From Bugula neritina (taxonomy: Eukaryota > Bryozoa > Gymnolaemata > Cheilostomatida > Bugulidae): a DNA stretch of 59,000 nt. This document shows positions 10,340 to 23,120 of the stretch, one piece after another; the stretch's first letter is position 1; every line of letters begins with the position of its first letter. Under the pieces are notes generated by a model, which worked only from the letters and a program-made list of their open reading frames with translations, was not told the origin of the DNA and did not search any database. The stretch spans positions 746,001-805,000 of the forward strand of contig OZ037765.1 in NCBI GenBank assembly GCA_964035545.1, in the 5' to 3' direction. The position numbers were made by a program, and so were the translations under genes.

Positions 10340-13300
10340 ATGGCGGCTCCCTCAACGGTAAGTCTCTGCTTCATAGATAGTAGTTTCACTCCTCATTCTT
10401 ATGATTTCACGGTCAATAGTTTAGTACTACAAGATGTTAAATTGTCGATCACTTTAAATTAACTCTAGTTTTTTTCAAAGTCTTTTGCATCTGCTCAAGT
10501 CAGGACTTCATATAACGATTTGCATCTGTCAGGGTTTTAGTATGGTGCCCCCGCCTGGCCTCCCGAGCTCTCCATTCACTTCAGCACCTCAGGCTACTGG
10601 CATTCCCCCACCCGCAGTGCTTACTGTTCCAATTCCTGGTGTATTAGCAGCTACATCGGGGGTCTCCACCCCACCCTCTAACTCTATGATGATGATGAAC
10701 GCCCCTAGCACAACTATGTTTGACTCTGCACGTAAGTCTCAGCTCTATGTTGGTAATTGAGTATTGTGTGATGATAGTAACCGAGTTAGCCATGTGTTTG
10801 ACTTGTGTCTGATACTATTGTGTCCTATTATACAGTTTGTATTACATAATTTATATATTGAGTATTTCCAAAGTATGAATATATTGGGCAAAATATTTTA
10901 TTGGTTATCTCCTCCAGTACTCCGAATTGATGCATATTTTAACAATATTTCCTCCTGGTACAGACATCTGCTATCACGATTAATTTTAAACCTGACAATC
11001 TATTTGACATGGAGTTGTATGCCCCTTAAGATGATTTCTGTATAATAGTCTTCCAGCCCCTCATCATTAGTGTTAGATTAACATTGAGCTCTATAGCACA
11101 GTGCTGAGTGCTGAAGTCTTTTGAAAGCCATTACAGACTGCAAAGACAGAACTTGGCTTTTTATATCCATACCTATCATCATTCATTTATATACATTCGA
11201 GTACTTATCTCCTAGTAGATCTGTTATAATAAGTCATACCTTTGTAGCTGCTCATCAAGCGGACCAGACCGGCCCGGTATTCAATGGACCCGGTGCGGAG
11301 GCAGAAAAGAGTGTGTTCAAGCTGTGTAAGACCAGCATGTCCCAGACGGACCAGATCAACAGGGCCAAGAAGTATGCCATGGAGCAGAGTATCAAGACGG
11401 TGCTGGTCAAACAGACCATCGCGCATCAGGCCCAGCAGCAGCTCAACATTCAGACCAACGTGCAGAAACAGCAAGCCTTGGCGCTCATGTGCAGGTGAGT
11501 TGACACTACTGACACTTGTATGCAGGTGAGTTGACATTTGTATGCAGGTGAGTTGACAGTACTGACACTTGTGTGCAGGTGAGTTGGCAGTTGTATGCAG
11601 GTGAGTTGACAGTTGTGTGCAGGTGAGTTGACAGTTGTATGCAGGTGAATTGAGAGTTGTATGCAGGTGAGTTGACAGTTGTATGCAGGTGAGTTGACAG
11701 TTGTATGCAGGTAAGTTGACAGTACTGACAGTTGTGTGCAGGTGAGTTGACAGTTGTGTGCAGGTGAGTTGATTGACTGCTCTGCTTTCTGGTATGTTTC
11801 TACAATCTTTAGTCTAGGCAAAATTTGGCAAAAATTCCTTCTACCAGATGATCACTTTAAAAATAAATTTTTCAGGATGTTATAATTTTATGTGATAATT
11901 TATTTTGCTATGATAAATGGCGTGTTATTGTACTGTCATATGAAATGTAGTAATATATAAACTAAATATTATTATACTATCAAATATAATAACATGGCTT
12001 AGTAATATCGTGTTATATAATAATGCAGGACATATTATTTAGTAATATTGTATTATATAATGATGTAGAATATATTATTTAGTAATATTGTATATATAAT
12101 GATGTAGAATATATTATTTAGTAATATTGTATTATATAAGAATGTAGAATATTATTTAGTAATACTGTATTATATAATAATGTAGAATATACGTCGGGAG
12201 TATAAACTTTGAGATTAAAGAAGACACAATAAAACAGGCCTTCCAACCGTTTGGGCCAATCAAAAGCGTCAACCTGTCGTGGGACAGCATCACCAACAAA
12301 CACAAGGGGTTCGCCTTCGTCGAGTACGACATACCAGAGGCTGCCTCTTTGGCCATGGAACAGATGAACGGCGTTATGATTGGTGGACGGAATATCAAGG
12401 TAGGCGGCCACCAACCTCCTCACTTAAGACTATATGTTATGTCCAAGTAGGCCTTTTAAATACTAGTGTATGAGTTTAGTCGCTCACCAGCTTAGTGATT
12501 CTTTAAATAGTTTAAGTGTTGATATTAGAAGTGTTGACAATTTAAGTGTTGATAGTTCAAGTGTTGATATTAGAAATGTTAGTTGAAGTGTTGATATTAG
12601 AAGCATGGATATAAGAAGTATTGATAGTTGAAGTGTTGATAGTTCAAGTGTTGACAGTTGAAGTGTTGATAGCTGTGTAACTCGCGTATTAAATGCACAT
12701 TTCAGGTGGGGCGGCCGACCAACATGCCCCAAGCCCAGCCTATCATAGAGCAGCTAAAGGAAGACTCTAAAGGCTACAACAGGATATACATCGCCTCCAT
12801 ACATCCCGACCTCGTCGTCAACGACGTGAAGAGGTCAGTTACGCTTCCTGTTGAGAGAAAAGTACCGGCGATGTTTTTGTATCTCTGATGTTGTGTAAGG
12901 AGAGAATGTAAACCAGTCATTTTATACTCTTCTTTTACACATGTTTTTAAATTGTGTTTTCTTATGAGGGAGTTACTCTTCCAAGTATCTGTGTTATTCC
13001 ACAGCCGCCACTCTGTAAAACTGCTGCTAGTTAGTCACATGACTGTCACTGTCTTCTACTTGCAGCGTGTTTGAAGCCTTTGGACCCATCAGAGCATGTC
13101 AGTTGGTGCCGGAGCCCACCCGTCCCGGCAGACACAAGGGTTACGGGTTCATAGAGTACACCAACGCTCAGAGTGCAGAAGACGCTGTCTCTTCTATGAA
13201 CCTGTTTGACCTCGGCGGCATGTTTCTCCGGGTTGGCAAGGTGAGCCGAATGATCCCACATTACGACAGTTACTGGTACCGGCGGGCTTGTCTCCACTTG

Positions 13301-16300
13301 CCATTTCAGCTGTAAACTCCCTTCAAATCACTCAACAATTTTTTGTAGCTGATTGGACGTTGTCTTCTCATTAGAAAACTTCTGATTGGCTAAAGCCAAG
13401 TGACCTAGTGTTTTATATTCTGTTGAAATGCACTGAAGATAGAAGGAATGAAAAGCAATTTATTCGTATCACACTTTGGACCTACTCTATCATATAATAT
13501 ACTCTCCTGTTGTACACATGTGTATGCTGTCACGCTCAGTCAGCCCCTGACTTCTAGTTGTGTAATAAAGTGCGGCATTGCTCTTGTGTTCCTGCAGGCC
13601 ATCACCCCGCCAGACGTCTTCATAGCTCCCTCCATGACTGCTGCCGCTCCAGCCGTCAGCGCCCTGCCAACAGCCTCTGCTATTGCTGCCGCTGCTGTTA
13701 CTGCTAAACTCACAGCCCTAGAAGCTCAGCAGCCCATCAAAGACATGGAGAAGGTACCCCCACCCGCAGTTGTGAAGCCAGAACCTCAGTCTTTACCCTC
13801 AGTTCCACCTCCCGGGCTGGCCACGACCGTAGTGAGTTGATTCTACACCCTATACTGTTATATTATATGTTGAGGTGAAAAGTAAATGTTGAACTGAAAT
13901 ACTGTTTATAAAACGACATTTCATTGGACAATATTTGCAGCCGCCGGTTGGTCTAGCCACGCCCTCTCTTTCCACCAACGTGCCGGTAGCCGTACCTCCA
14001 GCCGCCATAGCCCCGCCTCCCCTCAACCCTCCTGTGATAAACATGGGGCAGGGGGTGCCGGCCCCCGACATCAACTACACGATGCCCACCGGTGTCTCCT
14101 CTACTATGACCACCGACCAGCCGCCGCCCACCACCGAGGACAACACCATCGGTGCCCAGGAGAACATGAAGATCAGTGGCAGAGACGCCAGACACATGGT
14201 GATGCAGAAACTCATGAGACAGACAGACGAGGTACTGTATGACCTTGACTCGTAGTCTGTGAACCAGATATGAGTTGGCGAGTGTGTTGGGTGGGGTCTG
14301 CGCTATGTCACAGAATATTGTTGGTCTGCAGGCTATAGTGCAGTGTGAAGTGTGTGTATTATATGTTCTATATAGTGTAAAGTGTATTATATGTTCTATA
14401 TAGTGTAAAGTGTATTATATGTTCTATATAGTGTAAAGTGTATTATATGTTCTATATAGTGTGAAGTGTGTGTATTATATGTTCTATATAGTGTAAAGTG
14501 TATTATATGTTCTATATAGTGTAAAGTGTATTATATGTTCTATATAGTGTAAAGTGTATTATATGTTCTATATAGTGTAAAGTGTGTTATATGTTCTATA
14601 TAGTGTGAAGTGTATTATATGCTCTATATAGTGTGAAGTGTATTATATGTTCTATATAGTGTAGTGTATTATATGTTCTATATAGTGTAAAGTGTGTGTA
14701 TTATATGTTCTATATAGTGTGAAGTGTATTATATGTTCTATATAGTGTAAAGTGTATTATATGTTCTATATAGTGTAAAGTGTATTATATGTTCTATATA
14801 GTGTGAAGTGTGTATTATATGTTCTATATAGTGTGAAGTGTGTGTATTATATGTCCTATATAGTGTAAAGTGTATTATATGTTCTATATAGTGTGAAGTG
14901 TATTATATGTTCTATATAGTGTAAAGTATGTGTATTATATGTTCTATATAGTGTAAAGTGTATTATATGTTCTATATAGTGTAAAGTGTATTATATGTTC
15001 TATATAGTGTGAAGTGTGTATTATATGTTCTATATAGTGTAAAGTGTATTATATGTTCTATATAGTGTAGTGTATTATATGTTCTATATAGTGTAAAGTG
15101 TATTATATGTTCTATATAGTGTAAAGTGTGTATATATTCTATATAGTGTAGTGTATTATATGTTCTATATAGTGTAAAGTGTATTATATGTTCTATATAG
15201 TGTAAAGTGTGTATATATTCTATATAGTGTAGTGTATTATATGTTCTATATAGTGTGAACTGTGAAGTGTATTATATGTTCTATATAGTGTAAAGTGTGT
15301 GTATTATATGTTCTATATAGTGTAAAGTGTATTATATGTTCTATATAGTGTAAAGTGTATTATATGTTCTATATAGTGTAAAGTGTGTGTATTATATGTC
15401 CTATATAGTGTAAAGTGTATTATATGTTCTATATAGTGTAAAGTGTGCGTATTATATGTTCTATATAGTGTAAAGTGTATTATATGTTCTATATAGTGTA
15501 AAGTGTATTATATGTTCTATATAGTGTAAAGTGTGTGTATTATATGTCCTATATAGTGTAAAGTGTATTATATGTTCTATATAGTGTAAAGTGTGCGTAT
15601 TGCGTAACATGGTTGGCCCAGAGGACCTGGATGAAGACCTCCAGAACGAGGTGGAGAGCGAGTGCAGTCGATACGGCAGCGTGGAGCGAGTCATCATATA
15701 CCAGGAGAGACAGGGAGAGGAAGAGGACGCCGAGGTCATCGTCAAGATCTTTGTGGAGTTCACGTCTCAGTCAGGTTAGCGAGTTACATCCAGGTGTTTC
15801 TAGCCGGCTTTGATTATTCATTGCTGCTACTTCAACCAATCACAGCGCACTGTTCGAGTGATGCTCATAGGCTTGAGGTTGTATTTCGAGTTTGTCACTT
15901 GTCAGCTCTCCTACTCCCAGCCGATACTCTTTTATCTGTGAGGCGAGAAGTAAAACTCTTGATTAGGCAGCCAGTGTCTGTCTGTGTGTCAGATGATTCA
16001 CAGAGTATCCGGCTGTAAATACTGGAGACTGAATCATGACCAGTAGACTGTCGAGTTGAAATGCTTTTCAAAATGAATATTTTTCAATTTCAGCAGCTTC
16101 GCAGACTGATTTGATCGGATAAGACCAAATTTACAATGTAATGTAGATCTACTCAAGTATACACAAGCGCATGTATATTCTATTTGAAGGTGAGATAATG
16201 TTCTTGTTTTTCAGAGGTAGAAAGAGCTGTAGCTGCATTGAATGGTCGGTATTTTGGAGGGAGAATTGTAAAAGCAGAGAAATATAACCAGGATCTGTAT

Positions 16301-16324
16301 CAGGCTAAAGATTTCTCAGGGTAG
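10340..16324 (+). CDS. PUF60: Poly(U)-binding splicing factor PUF60 (half pint)
   Basis: Ten exons: 10340-10357, 10533-10731, 11248-11494, 12186-12399, 12706-12833, 13066-13240, 13598-13831, 13941-14231, 15585-15774 and 16215-16324 (TAG). Together they make 1806 nt, 601 aa (human about 559). RRM1 has RNP2 IYVGSI and RNP1 [11 protein letters not shown]2 has IYIASI and KGYGFIEY. A Pro/Ala-rich linker follows, then the C-terminal U2AF-homology motif ([24 protein letters not shown]) with the Arg-x-Phe element in GRYFGG. The N-terminal Pro-rich part is longer than in vertebrates. PUF60 works in the nucleus with U2AF to recognise 3' splice sites and also represses MYC transcription. Exon 9 must begin at 15585 to keep phase 0 with GAG at 14231, giving [11 protein letters not shown]. 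That acceptor is the last unit of a 1.25-kb minisatellite. Start choice: the first ATG of a short exon (MAAPST) with a GATGGCGGC context. Confidence 0.93.
11487..11775. repeat. 22-bp minisatellite made of the PUF60 exon 3 donor
   Basis: About 13 copies of a 22-bp unit around TGCAGGTGAGTTGACAGT, beginning at the true exon 3/intron junction (11494/11495). Every unit repeats the last 5-7 exon bases, the GTGAGT donor and also a TGCAG acceptor-like end. Confidence 0.9.
11980..12190. repeat. About 40-bp tandem repeat carrying the PUF60 exon 4 acceptor
   Basis: Four to five imperfect units (AATATTATTTAGTAATATTG, then TATTATATAATGATGTAG). The last ends at the real acceptor, ATGTAG|AATATAC at 12185/12186. 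Earlier units repeat ATGTAG|AATATA, so each carries the 3' splice site and the first exon bases. Confidence 0.8.
12505..12672. repeat. 15-16 bp minisatellite in PUF60 intron 4
   Basis: About ten imperfect units of AAGTGTTGATAGTTG, some with GATATTAG. The array sits inside the intron and does not touch either splice site, unlike the arrays of introns 3 and 8. Confidence 0.8.
14340..15600. repeat. 28-bp minisatellite (about 45 copies) ending in the PUF60 exon 9 acceptor
   Basis: Unit about TGTAAAGTGTATTATATG plus TTCTATATAG, with some copies two to six bases longer (GTGTGTATT). It fills most of intron 8. Exon 9 starts at 15585 after the final TTCTATATAG, and its first 17 bases (TGTAAAGTGTGCGTATT) are still repeat sequence; the same variant occurs at 15439-15455. 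Confidence 0.95.
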
Positions 16325-16656
16325 CCCCCCTCCCCTCCCCACCCAATAACTGACTAACAACCTTACTCTGTAATTAGCTTATAATATGTAAATATACTTT
16401 TATTGGAAAATCACATAATCATTGCCTCAGTTTATCACAGATCAAAGTTACGGAATACAGTGAATGATACAAAACCTATTGGTTGGCAAAAATTTACAAA
16501 ATAATACAAAATATGTTTCGGTTTCCAGCAGAAGATACAAGTATCTACTGTATTCAATCATACTATGGATGACCTTGATAGGTTGTGCCTCTCAACGGCT
16601 CTGTATCCATCAGCAACCCCAACTTCCTGTCCTCACAACAAATGTAAGGTCATGCT
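16325..16656. other. Convergent 3' UTRs of PUF60 and USP30
   Basis: No gene is seen in these 330 bases between the two stop codons. The two genes run tail to tail, so their 3' UTRs probably overlap or lie very close. Confidence 0.5.
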
Positions 16657-19600
16657 TCACCAACTGCCTCGCTCGTAGAACAGCATGTACGGTACAGTTG
16701 TGTGCACGTGCTCAGCAGTCACTTCCCTCGTGTCAAGGTCGGATGTGTACACCCACTGGTTGTTGAACTTCCTGTAACAGATATAGTGTCCCGAGTTCTC
16801 ACTTCCCCGGTGTTCTATGACAGCAACTAGTCGGTACCATATTGGCTGCGAACTTGATGTGGGCGGAGCATCTGCAGTTTCTCGGGGAATCTCATTGGAT
16901 AATCCCGACAGGTTCATATAATTTCTATAAAATAAATTTGTCAAAATATGTTCAACATTTGACTCCAATGTGATGTAGAAAGCTGCTCAGCAAGACTAGG
17001 AGATCTCAAGGTACGAGAGTGTAAAGACACTGTTTTAAACAAATCTGCAACGATAGTTTTACCCTAAGAATTCCACTAGCCAACTATGTTTATGGCTCAA
17101 TACTTAACAAAAAATAACTTGAAGGTTGAAACAATATTGCCACAAAACACAAGCTAGTAATTTGGGTGAGATTTTATTACACAGATTGACTGTGCATATC
17201 TAACATGTATACACTGGCAGACAAGAGTTTAAACATTGACTTCTAGAGTTTAGTTATAAGAATACCTTGATGCTGACAGCTTATTCATTCTGTAGAGTTG
17301 TGTGAACTCACTGATGTCTAGTAGAGATGGGAAGATAACTCTGTCATGTCTTTTTATAGCCTCGTGGTAACCGTACCAACCTAGTCGCTGAATGTGAAGA
17401 CATAGGCAGGCACAACTCTAAGGGAGGAAACAGTTGCAGACATAAAATACAACCTGAAAATTTGATATAAGTTATTATTGGATATATTTCCAGTTTCATT
17501 ACTTGTAGAAGAGTAAATAACAATATTTATTCCCCTTCTCCAATTTTGTTGAAAAATATATTTTTGTAGCCATGACCATAGCATGTCTCCAGGGAGACAA
17601 CTCTAGCAATAACTTTACAATATTCAAGTTTAAGGCACAATAACTTTAACTAGGATATAATCCAAATGAATGTAAACCTGTCCGTGACTCCAAACTCCTG
17701 ACTACAACTGGAAAACTTTACCTTCCCTATACTCTGCTCGCGCAGGAAATCAGATTGAATCAGTCCTCCAGTCATCCGAGAGCAGTTCTCGCAGTCTACA
17801 TCTGAGACGGTATCGGACAGGAAGTAGTATCTGAGTAGTTCCTCTAACTTGTAGACTGACTATACGAGAATAAACCAAATACTCAACTATCAAAGCAATA
17901 GTTTCATTTCTAAGCTGATCTCAAGATTAGCTAAGAAATGGAACGGAATTTTAATGACGACAAGAAGTAAAATAACTGATTGAAAATATGAAAAATATTG
18001 TTGCACAATGCATAAAACTTTGTCAAATATCGATATATAATATGCAGTTTTATAATAATATCTACCTTCATACAAACTTGAGTATTTGTGTATTAACTTA
18101 CGGATGAGGAGGCGGGCGGGAATGACAGACTAAGACTTGTAAACTCTGTATATTTAGTGGAACTCTAAAACATAGAGAAGACAAATCCAACAAAGTGACT
18201 GAATAAACATGCAGAGTTGTTTACTCACAAGTATATATAAAAGTAGAAGACAACTCTAATACACGACCAAAGTTGCTATCACAATGACTGGAGCAAAACA
18301 AAACTCCATAGATACATTAGCTAACATCAAAATCCTGTGAAATGCTTACTTGCTTCTATTCTTACCTTCTGCATACAAGACTTGCACCTCATGCTGGAGG
18401 CGATGTAACCCACTGTGGGAGAGGAGGAGGGAGGAATGTAACTGCTGCTGCTTTTAGCCTTGTGAATCACAGACACCGAGTCTCCAGTTACAGGGTGGTC
18501 CTTGCGACCAGCCTTTAGAGCCGTTTCTTGGACTATGCAGTGTAGCCCTGCAGGTGTGGCTCGCAGGTTGCCACTAGAGTGCAGCAGATCCATCAAAGCG
18601 TGGAATAACTCATGTGCGTCCTGAATACAAAATCACATTATCAGGGTTTAGTATAGCACTGTAATGTATACTATAGTATAGCACTGTACTGTACACTATA
18701 GTATAGCACTGTACTGTATACTATAGTATAGCACTGTACTGTATACTATAGTATAGCACTGTGCTGTATACTATAGTATAGCACTGTACTGTATACTATA
18801 GTATAGCACTGTACTGTATACTATAGTATAGCACTGTACTGTATACTATAGTATAACACTGCACTGTATACTATAGTATAGCATTGTGCTGTATATTATA
18901 GTATAGCACTGCACTGTATATTATAGTATAGCACTGTACTGTATACTATAGTATAGCACTGTACTGTATACTATAGTATAGCACTGTACTGTATACTATA
19001 GTATAGCACTGTACTGTATACTATAGTATAGCACTGTACTGTATACTATAGTATAGCACTGTAATGTATACTATAGTATAGCACTGTACTGTATACTATA
19101 GTATAGCACTGTACTGTATATTATAGTATAGCACTGTACTGTATACTATAGTATAGCACTGTATACTATAGTATAGCACTGTACTGTATACTATAGTATA
19201 GCACTGTATACTATAGTATAGCACTGTACTGTATACTATAGTATAGCACTGTACTGTATACTATAGTATAACACTGTATACTATAGTATAGCACTGTACT
19301 GTATACTATAGTATAGCACTGTACTGTATACTATAGTATAACACTGCACTGTATACTATAGTATAGCACTGTACTGTATACTATAGTATAACACTGCACT
19401 GTATATTATAGTATAGCACTGTACTGTATATTATAGTATAGCACTGCACTGTATACTATAGTATAGCACTGTACTGTATACTATAGTATAACACTGTACT
19501 GTATACTATAGTATAACACTGTACTGTATACTATAGTATAGCACTGTACTGTATACTATAGTATAGCACTGTATTCTGTACTATAACACTGAACTCTAGA

Positions 19601-20725
19601 GAAACTGTAGTATAAAACTAGTATAAAGCTACTCTAGACATACGTGCTGCTCTCCATGACTGCCCACCCAGCCTTCGGATCGAATCTTATCGAGAAGTTG
19701 AGACAGAACTCTGGCGTCCACAACATTTGACCCTCCAGTGTCCTTGAGATCTACAAAGGAATAGCTGCTAAGACAGAGTGAAATATATAATAAAGTTATA
19801 TGAGAGCGAGAGTTGTAGACTGGAGATAAATTCTTAAAAGCAGAAGCGCAGCAAATGGTTATGTAATTCCATGAATGAATCACATCTTGTTGTTAAATGA
19901 ATAACATAAATCGTTTTGATAAAAGAGTACAAATCAAGCTATACAAAGGCACAAAACACATTCTGCATAGCATGTAAAGGTAAAGCAACTCCCATTTCAC
20001 ACTGAATATATTTTTAGACAAGTTCGAAAATCACCTGTAATAATTTGGTTCAAAAGAGTCCTAACGTCACTGCTGGTATTAGCCTGTGTAGTTAAACGAG
20101 ACTCTGATGGAGAAGGGGGCGTGTAGAGTGACCCGCTATCTTTAGCTATCCAATCACAAAAGGACTGGCAAGAAGCCAGAGCTTGCAGAATGACGTTGAA
20201 AAAGCAGGTTTGACCCAAATTCATGAGACCTGCAGCTGTGGGAATTGTCTCCCCTGCAGAATATTCTCATGTCGTCAAACAAAACAAACATTCAGTCAAA
20301 TAGGAAGAGGTTAAGTTTACATAACTATACAATGTGACTGAACATGAATATATCTTGAACTCAGACATGAAACAATTTAAAATATTATAGAAATATTGAG
20401 TGAAAATAGAGTGAATTACATTTGCATTCAATAACCATTACTAATATTAATGGAATATATTTTTTAAAAACAAAATTCTACTTGAACAGCTCTGAAAGAC
20501 AAATTGTCCCATTAAAATATAATGCTTTTCATGATCAAATTATAACTACAATATATTTATGAAGCAAATGAATTACTTATTCGTATTATTATCTCATCCT
20601 ATGCAATACTTACCAGAAGGCAAAAGCTGCAAGTTCAATCCACTGACCAATTTATCACCAAAGAAGATGTAAGCAGCAGTGGAGGCAGCAATAGCACCGT
20701 AAAACCAATATTCTGGGGGACACAT
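16657..20725 (-). CDS. USP30: Mitochondrial outer-membrane deubiquitinase, USP30-like
   Basis: Eight exons on the minus strand: 20725-20614, 20253-20035, 19750-19644, 18620-18366, 18164-18102, 17859-17722, 17417-17266 and 16924-16657. They total 1314 nt, 437 aa, with no phase conflicts (human about 517). Exon 1 encodes an N-terminal membrane anchor (YWFYGAIAASTAAYIFFGD), as in USP30, which sits in the mitochondrial outer membrane and removes ubiquitin laid down by Parkin. The Cys box is NLGQTCFFN, then HDAHELFHALMD, zinc-type pairs (CKSC, CENC), CLHIQRLGW and the His box GSENSGHYICYR. The third active-site position reads YTSD; USP30 is known for a Ser there instead of Asp/Asn. The start is the first ATG of exon 1, but the frame is open to the acceptor at 20739, so an earlier exon is possible. 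Confidence 0.88.
18650..19585. repeat. 25-bp minisatellite in a USP30 intron
   Basis: About 37 copies of CTATAGTATAGCACTGTACTG plus TATA (25 bp), with a few shortened copies. Each unit contains the 14-bp perfect palindrome TATACTATAGTATA. It fills the intron between exons 3 and 4 but stops about 30-60 bases from the two exons. Confidence 0.95.
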
Positions 20726-20739
20726 GCTACCCCCAACCT

Positions 20740-23120
20740 AAAATAGAAGCATCATGTATCTAAGGCTCAGTTATTTATTAACACCATCTTAAAACTGTTT
20801 GTAAAACTGATATTACGATTATCATATTTATTGTTCAATCATCGTAATTGTCTATTTTTTTGTCATATCAAATCCAAAATTTACAAAACATTGGATTGGA
20901 AACTATAAATTGTACATTTATATTTAAATTTAATTATAAAATCTACATGTAAATAATCAATTCATAAATCATAATGGTTCAAAAATGATTGTTTAAGCAA
21001 GACTGCCTATGCTTTACACTTTTATATCCAAATACCTCAATTGACCATTTGAATTTAAATTTTCCACTTTTATTTAGTGAGTTAGCTTTTCAGTTTCTAT
21101 TTAAATTTCATTTAAAGTTTAAACCTTGCCATGAGACAAAATTTCAACTTCAAAGTGGAGTCTGCAAAAAACTACATTGGAAAGAAATCTATGAAACTCA
21201 AAACCCACTCTAGGTCTAACAAAGAATACAACAAAAATGAAAATGTGAATAACTGCATGGTAGTTATTTTGGTAGTTGTAGAACGAGATAATATATTACT
21301 TATAAGTTATATCATAAATAATCATATATGCTAATAAATGAGAATTTTCTACTTGACTGTTTGTACTTATAGATTATAATGATAGTGATATTTATATCAA
21401 TTCAATAGAATTTATCATAAAGCAATTAACAGTAAGTTCAACTATTACTAATTTAGTATTAGTAATACTAATACTAAGAGCAATACGAATAGACCAAGAC
21501 ATAGTATCACTATAAGTAACATAGTTATAGTATTACTAAGTTTATACTTTATCTTATAGTTTATAATCTTAACTAATACAATGAGTATAACTGTGTAAGT
21601 ATACTACTAAGAGTAATACTAAGAGAATCAGCATAGGTATACCTATAGGATAATATTAATACTAATTATAATATTAATAAAGATTAACTATTAACTAATT
21701 AAGTCTAAGACTAAGAGTAAGTCTTACTTCACTACTAGAAGTAGTAAAGTAAGACTTACTCTTAGACTTAATAGTTAATATTGAATTTAATAAACAGGTA
21801 CAGCCTGTAAGTGCACTACGTCTACAGGTACTACTTAATCTTTATTGTTATTAATATTATCCTATAGTTATACCTACTCCTAGTACTAGTAGTAGTAGTA
21901 CTACTACTACTCATACTGTACTACTAATTTAATAGACACGCTTGTTTACATTAATACCAAATACTTTTTGTCTAAATTCAAAATAATTTTGCAAGCTATC
22001 TAAAATATGCTTTTTAAAATACATCACTTCAAACAGAGCAGGCGTAGATATTTTCCCATCAGTATCACTATCAGTATCTATGCACTGATGAATGTAATTT
22101 AGATGAAGAGTGAGCACAAAAATTTCAATGTCATTTGTATGTTAAGTTTAGCTTCAAGAACCGATTTCAAACTTGACCTGCTACACTAAAATGAGTTTTA
22201 TTCGATTTCAGGCGTATCATTAGCATTCTTCGTCAAATGAATGCATTTTAGTTTAGATGAATAAATAGCGAATCGGTTTCACAAATTTCTTTGGTTGAGA
22301 GTGGGCAACTTCTTATATGATAAATTATACCTTCCATCTAGAATCTGGATTCTAGTGCATTACACATTTTATTAGAATTCCTTTCTAATTATATATGTTT
22401 ATTGATTATGGAAGCAGTACGTTATTATGATTTATGTATTTACTGAAACTAACTATTACAGCAAATTGAAACAAGCTCCAGAAAACCTGACAACTACAAG
22501 TAACACAAACTCAGTGCAGTTATGAAAGTTTTTATAAATATCTACGTGGCTTCAATATATTATTATGCCTTACTGCACTTAAACTCACATTGTATCACTA
22601 CTCAACATCTTTAGGATAAGTATGGGTTTGCGATGCTATCTAAATCATATTTATAAGGCAGAAACAAGAGCAACTAATGATAGTAAACTGAATTTATTAA
22701 AGCATGTTGTTGATGCATCTGTTACAGTGCATGGAAAAGTGTCGGCACAACAGCTAAATATAAACTTGTTATCAATAAATAAAAATAGTTACAGTAAGTA
22801 TGCTATACGTTTACATTAAATTATCACAAACAATATAAAAAATGAGAATGTGGCCAAACCAGAACCAATATTTGAGCCAGATTGTCTTTGGTCCATGTAC
22901 CATGCAGGTAACAAGTAGGCTATTGTAATATAATGATATAACATAATATAATACTGTTACATAAGTAGACAATATATAGAAAATTATTTTTGAGTGGTAG
23001 AAATGCTTGATACTTCAGGAAAGACATAATGATAATTTATAAAACAGGCATGTGAAAAAATTAAGATTTTCTTGTTTAAAAACTAAAAAAACAACAAAAA
23101 TAATTATAAAAAATATTATT
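20740..23120. other. Intergenic AT-rich region with palindromes
   Basis: No recognised gene. Short open frames (20989-21334, 21929-22117, 22622-22819) lack splice context or known motifs. Simple repeats and inverted repeats lie at 21440-21920. Confidence 0.5.
21711..21765. repeat. Long inverted repeat
   Basis: Arms 21711-21729 (CTAAGAGTAAGTCTTACTT) and 21747-21765 are perfect reverse complements. Flanking bases extend the pairing with bulges. The 17-base loop holds a smaller palindrome (ACTACTAGAAGTAGT). It lies in a patch of TTAGTA-like repeats. Confidence 0.85.

Noticed and set aside
12505-12672. Further splice-junction-derived array in PUF60 intron 4
   Set aside because: The units contain neither the donor nor the acceptor of this intron.
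14340-15600. CRISPR-like array
   Set aside because: Head-to-tail units without unique spacers, within a eukaryotic intron; it is a minisatellite. The same applies to 18650-19585.
22622-22819. 65-residue open frame between USP30 and TLCD5
   Set aside because: Length and composition expected by chance in AT-rich DNA; no motif.
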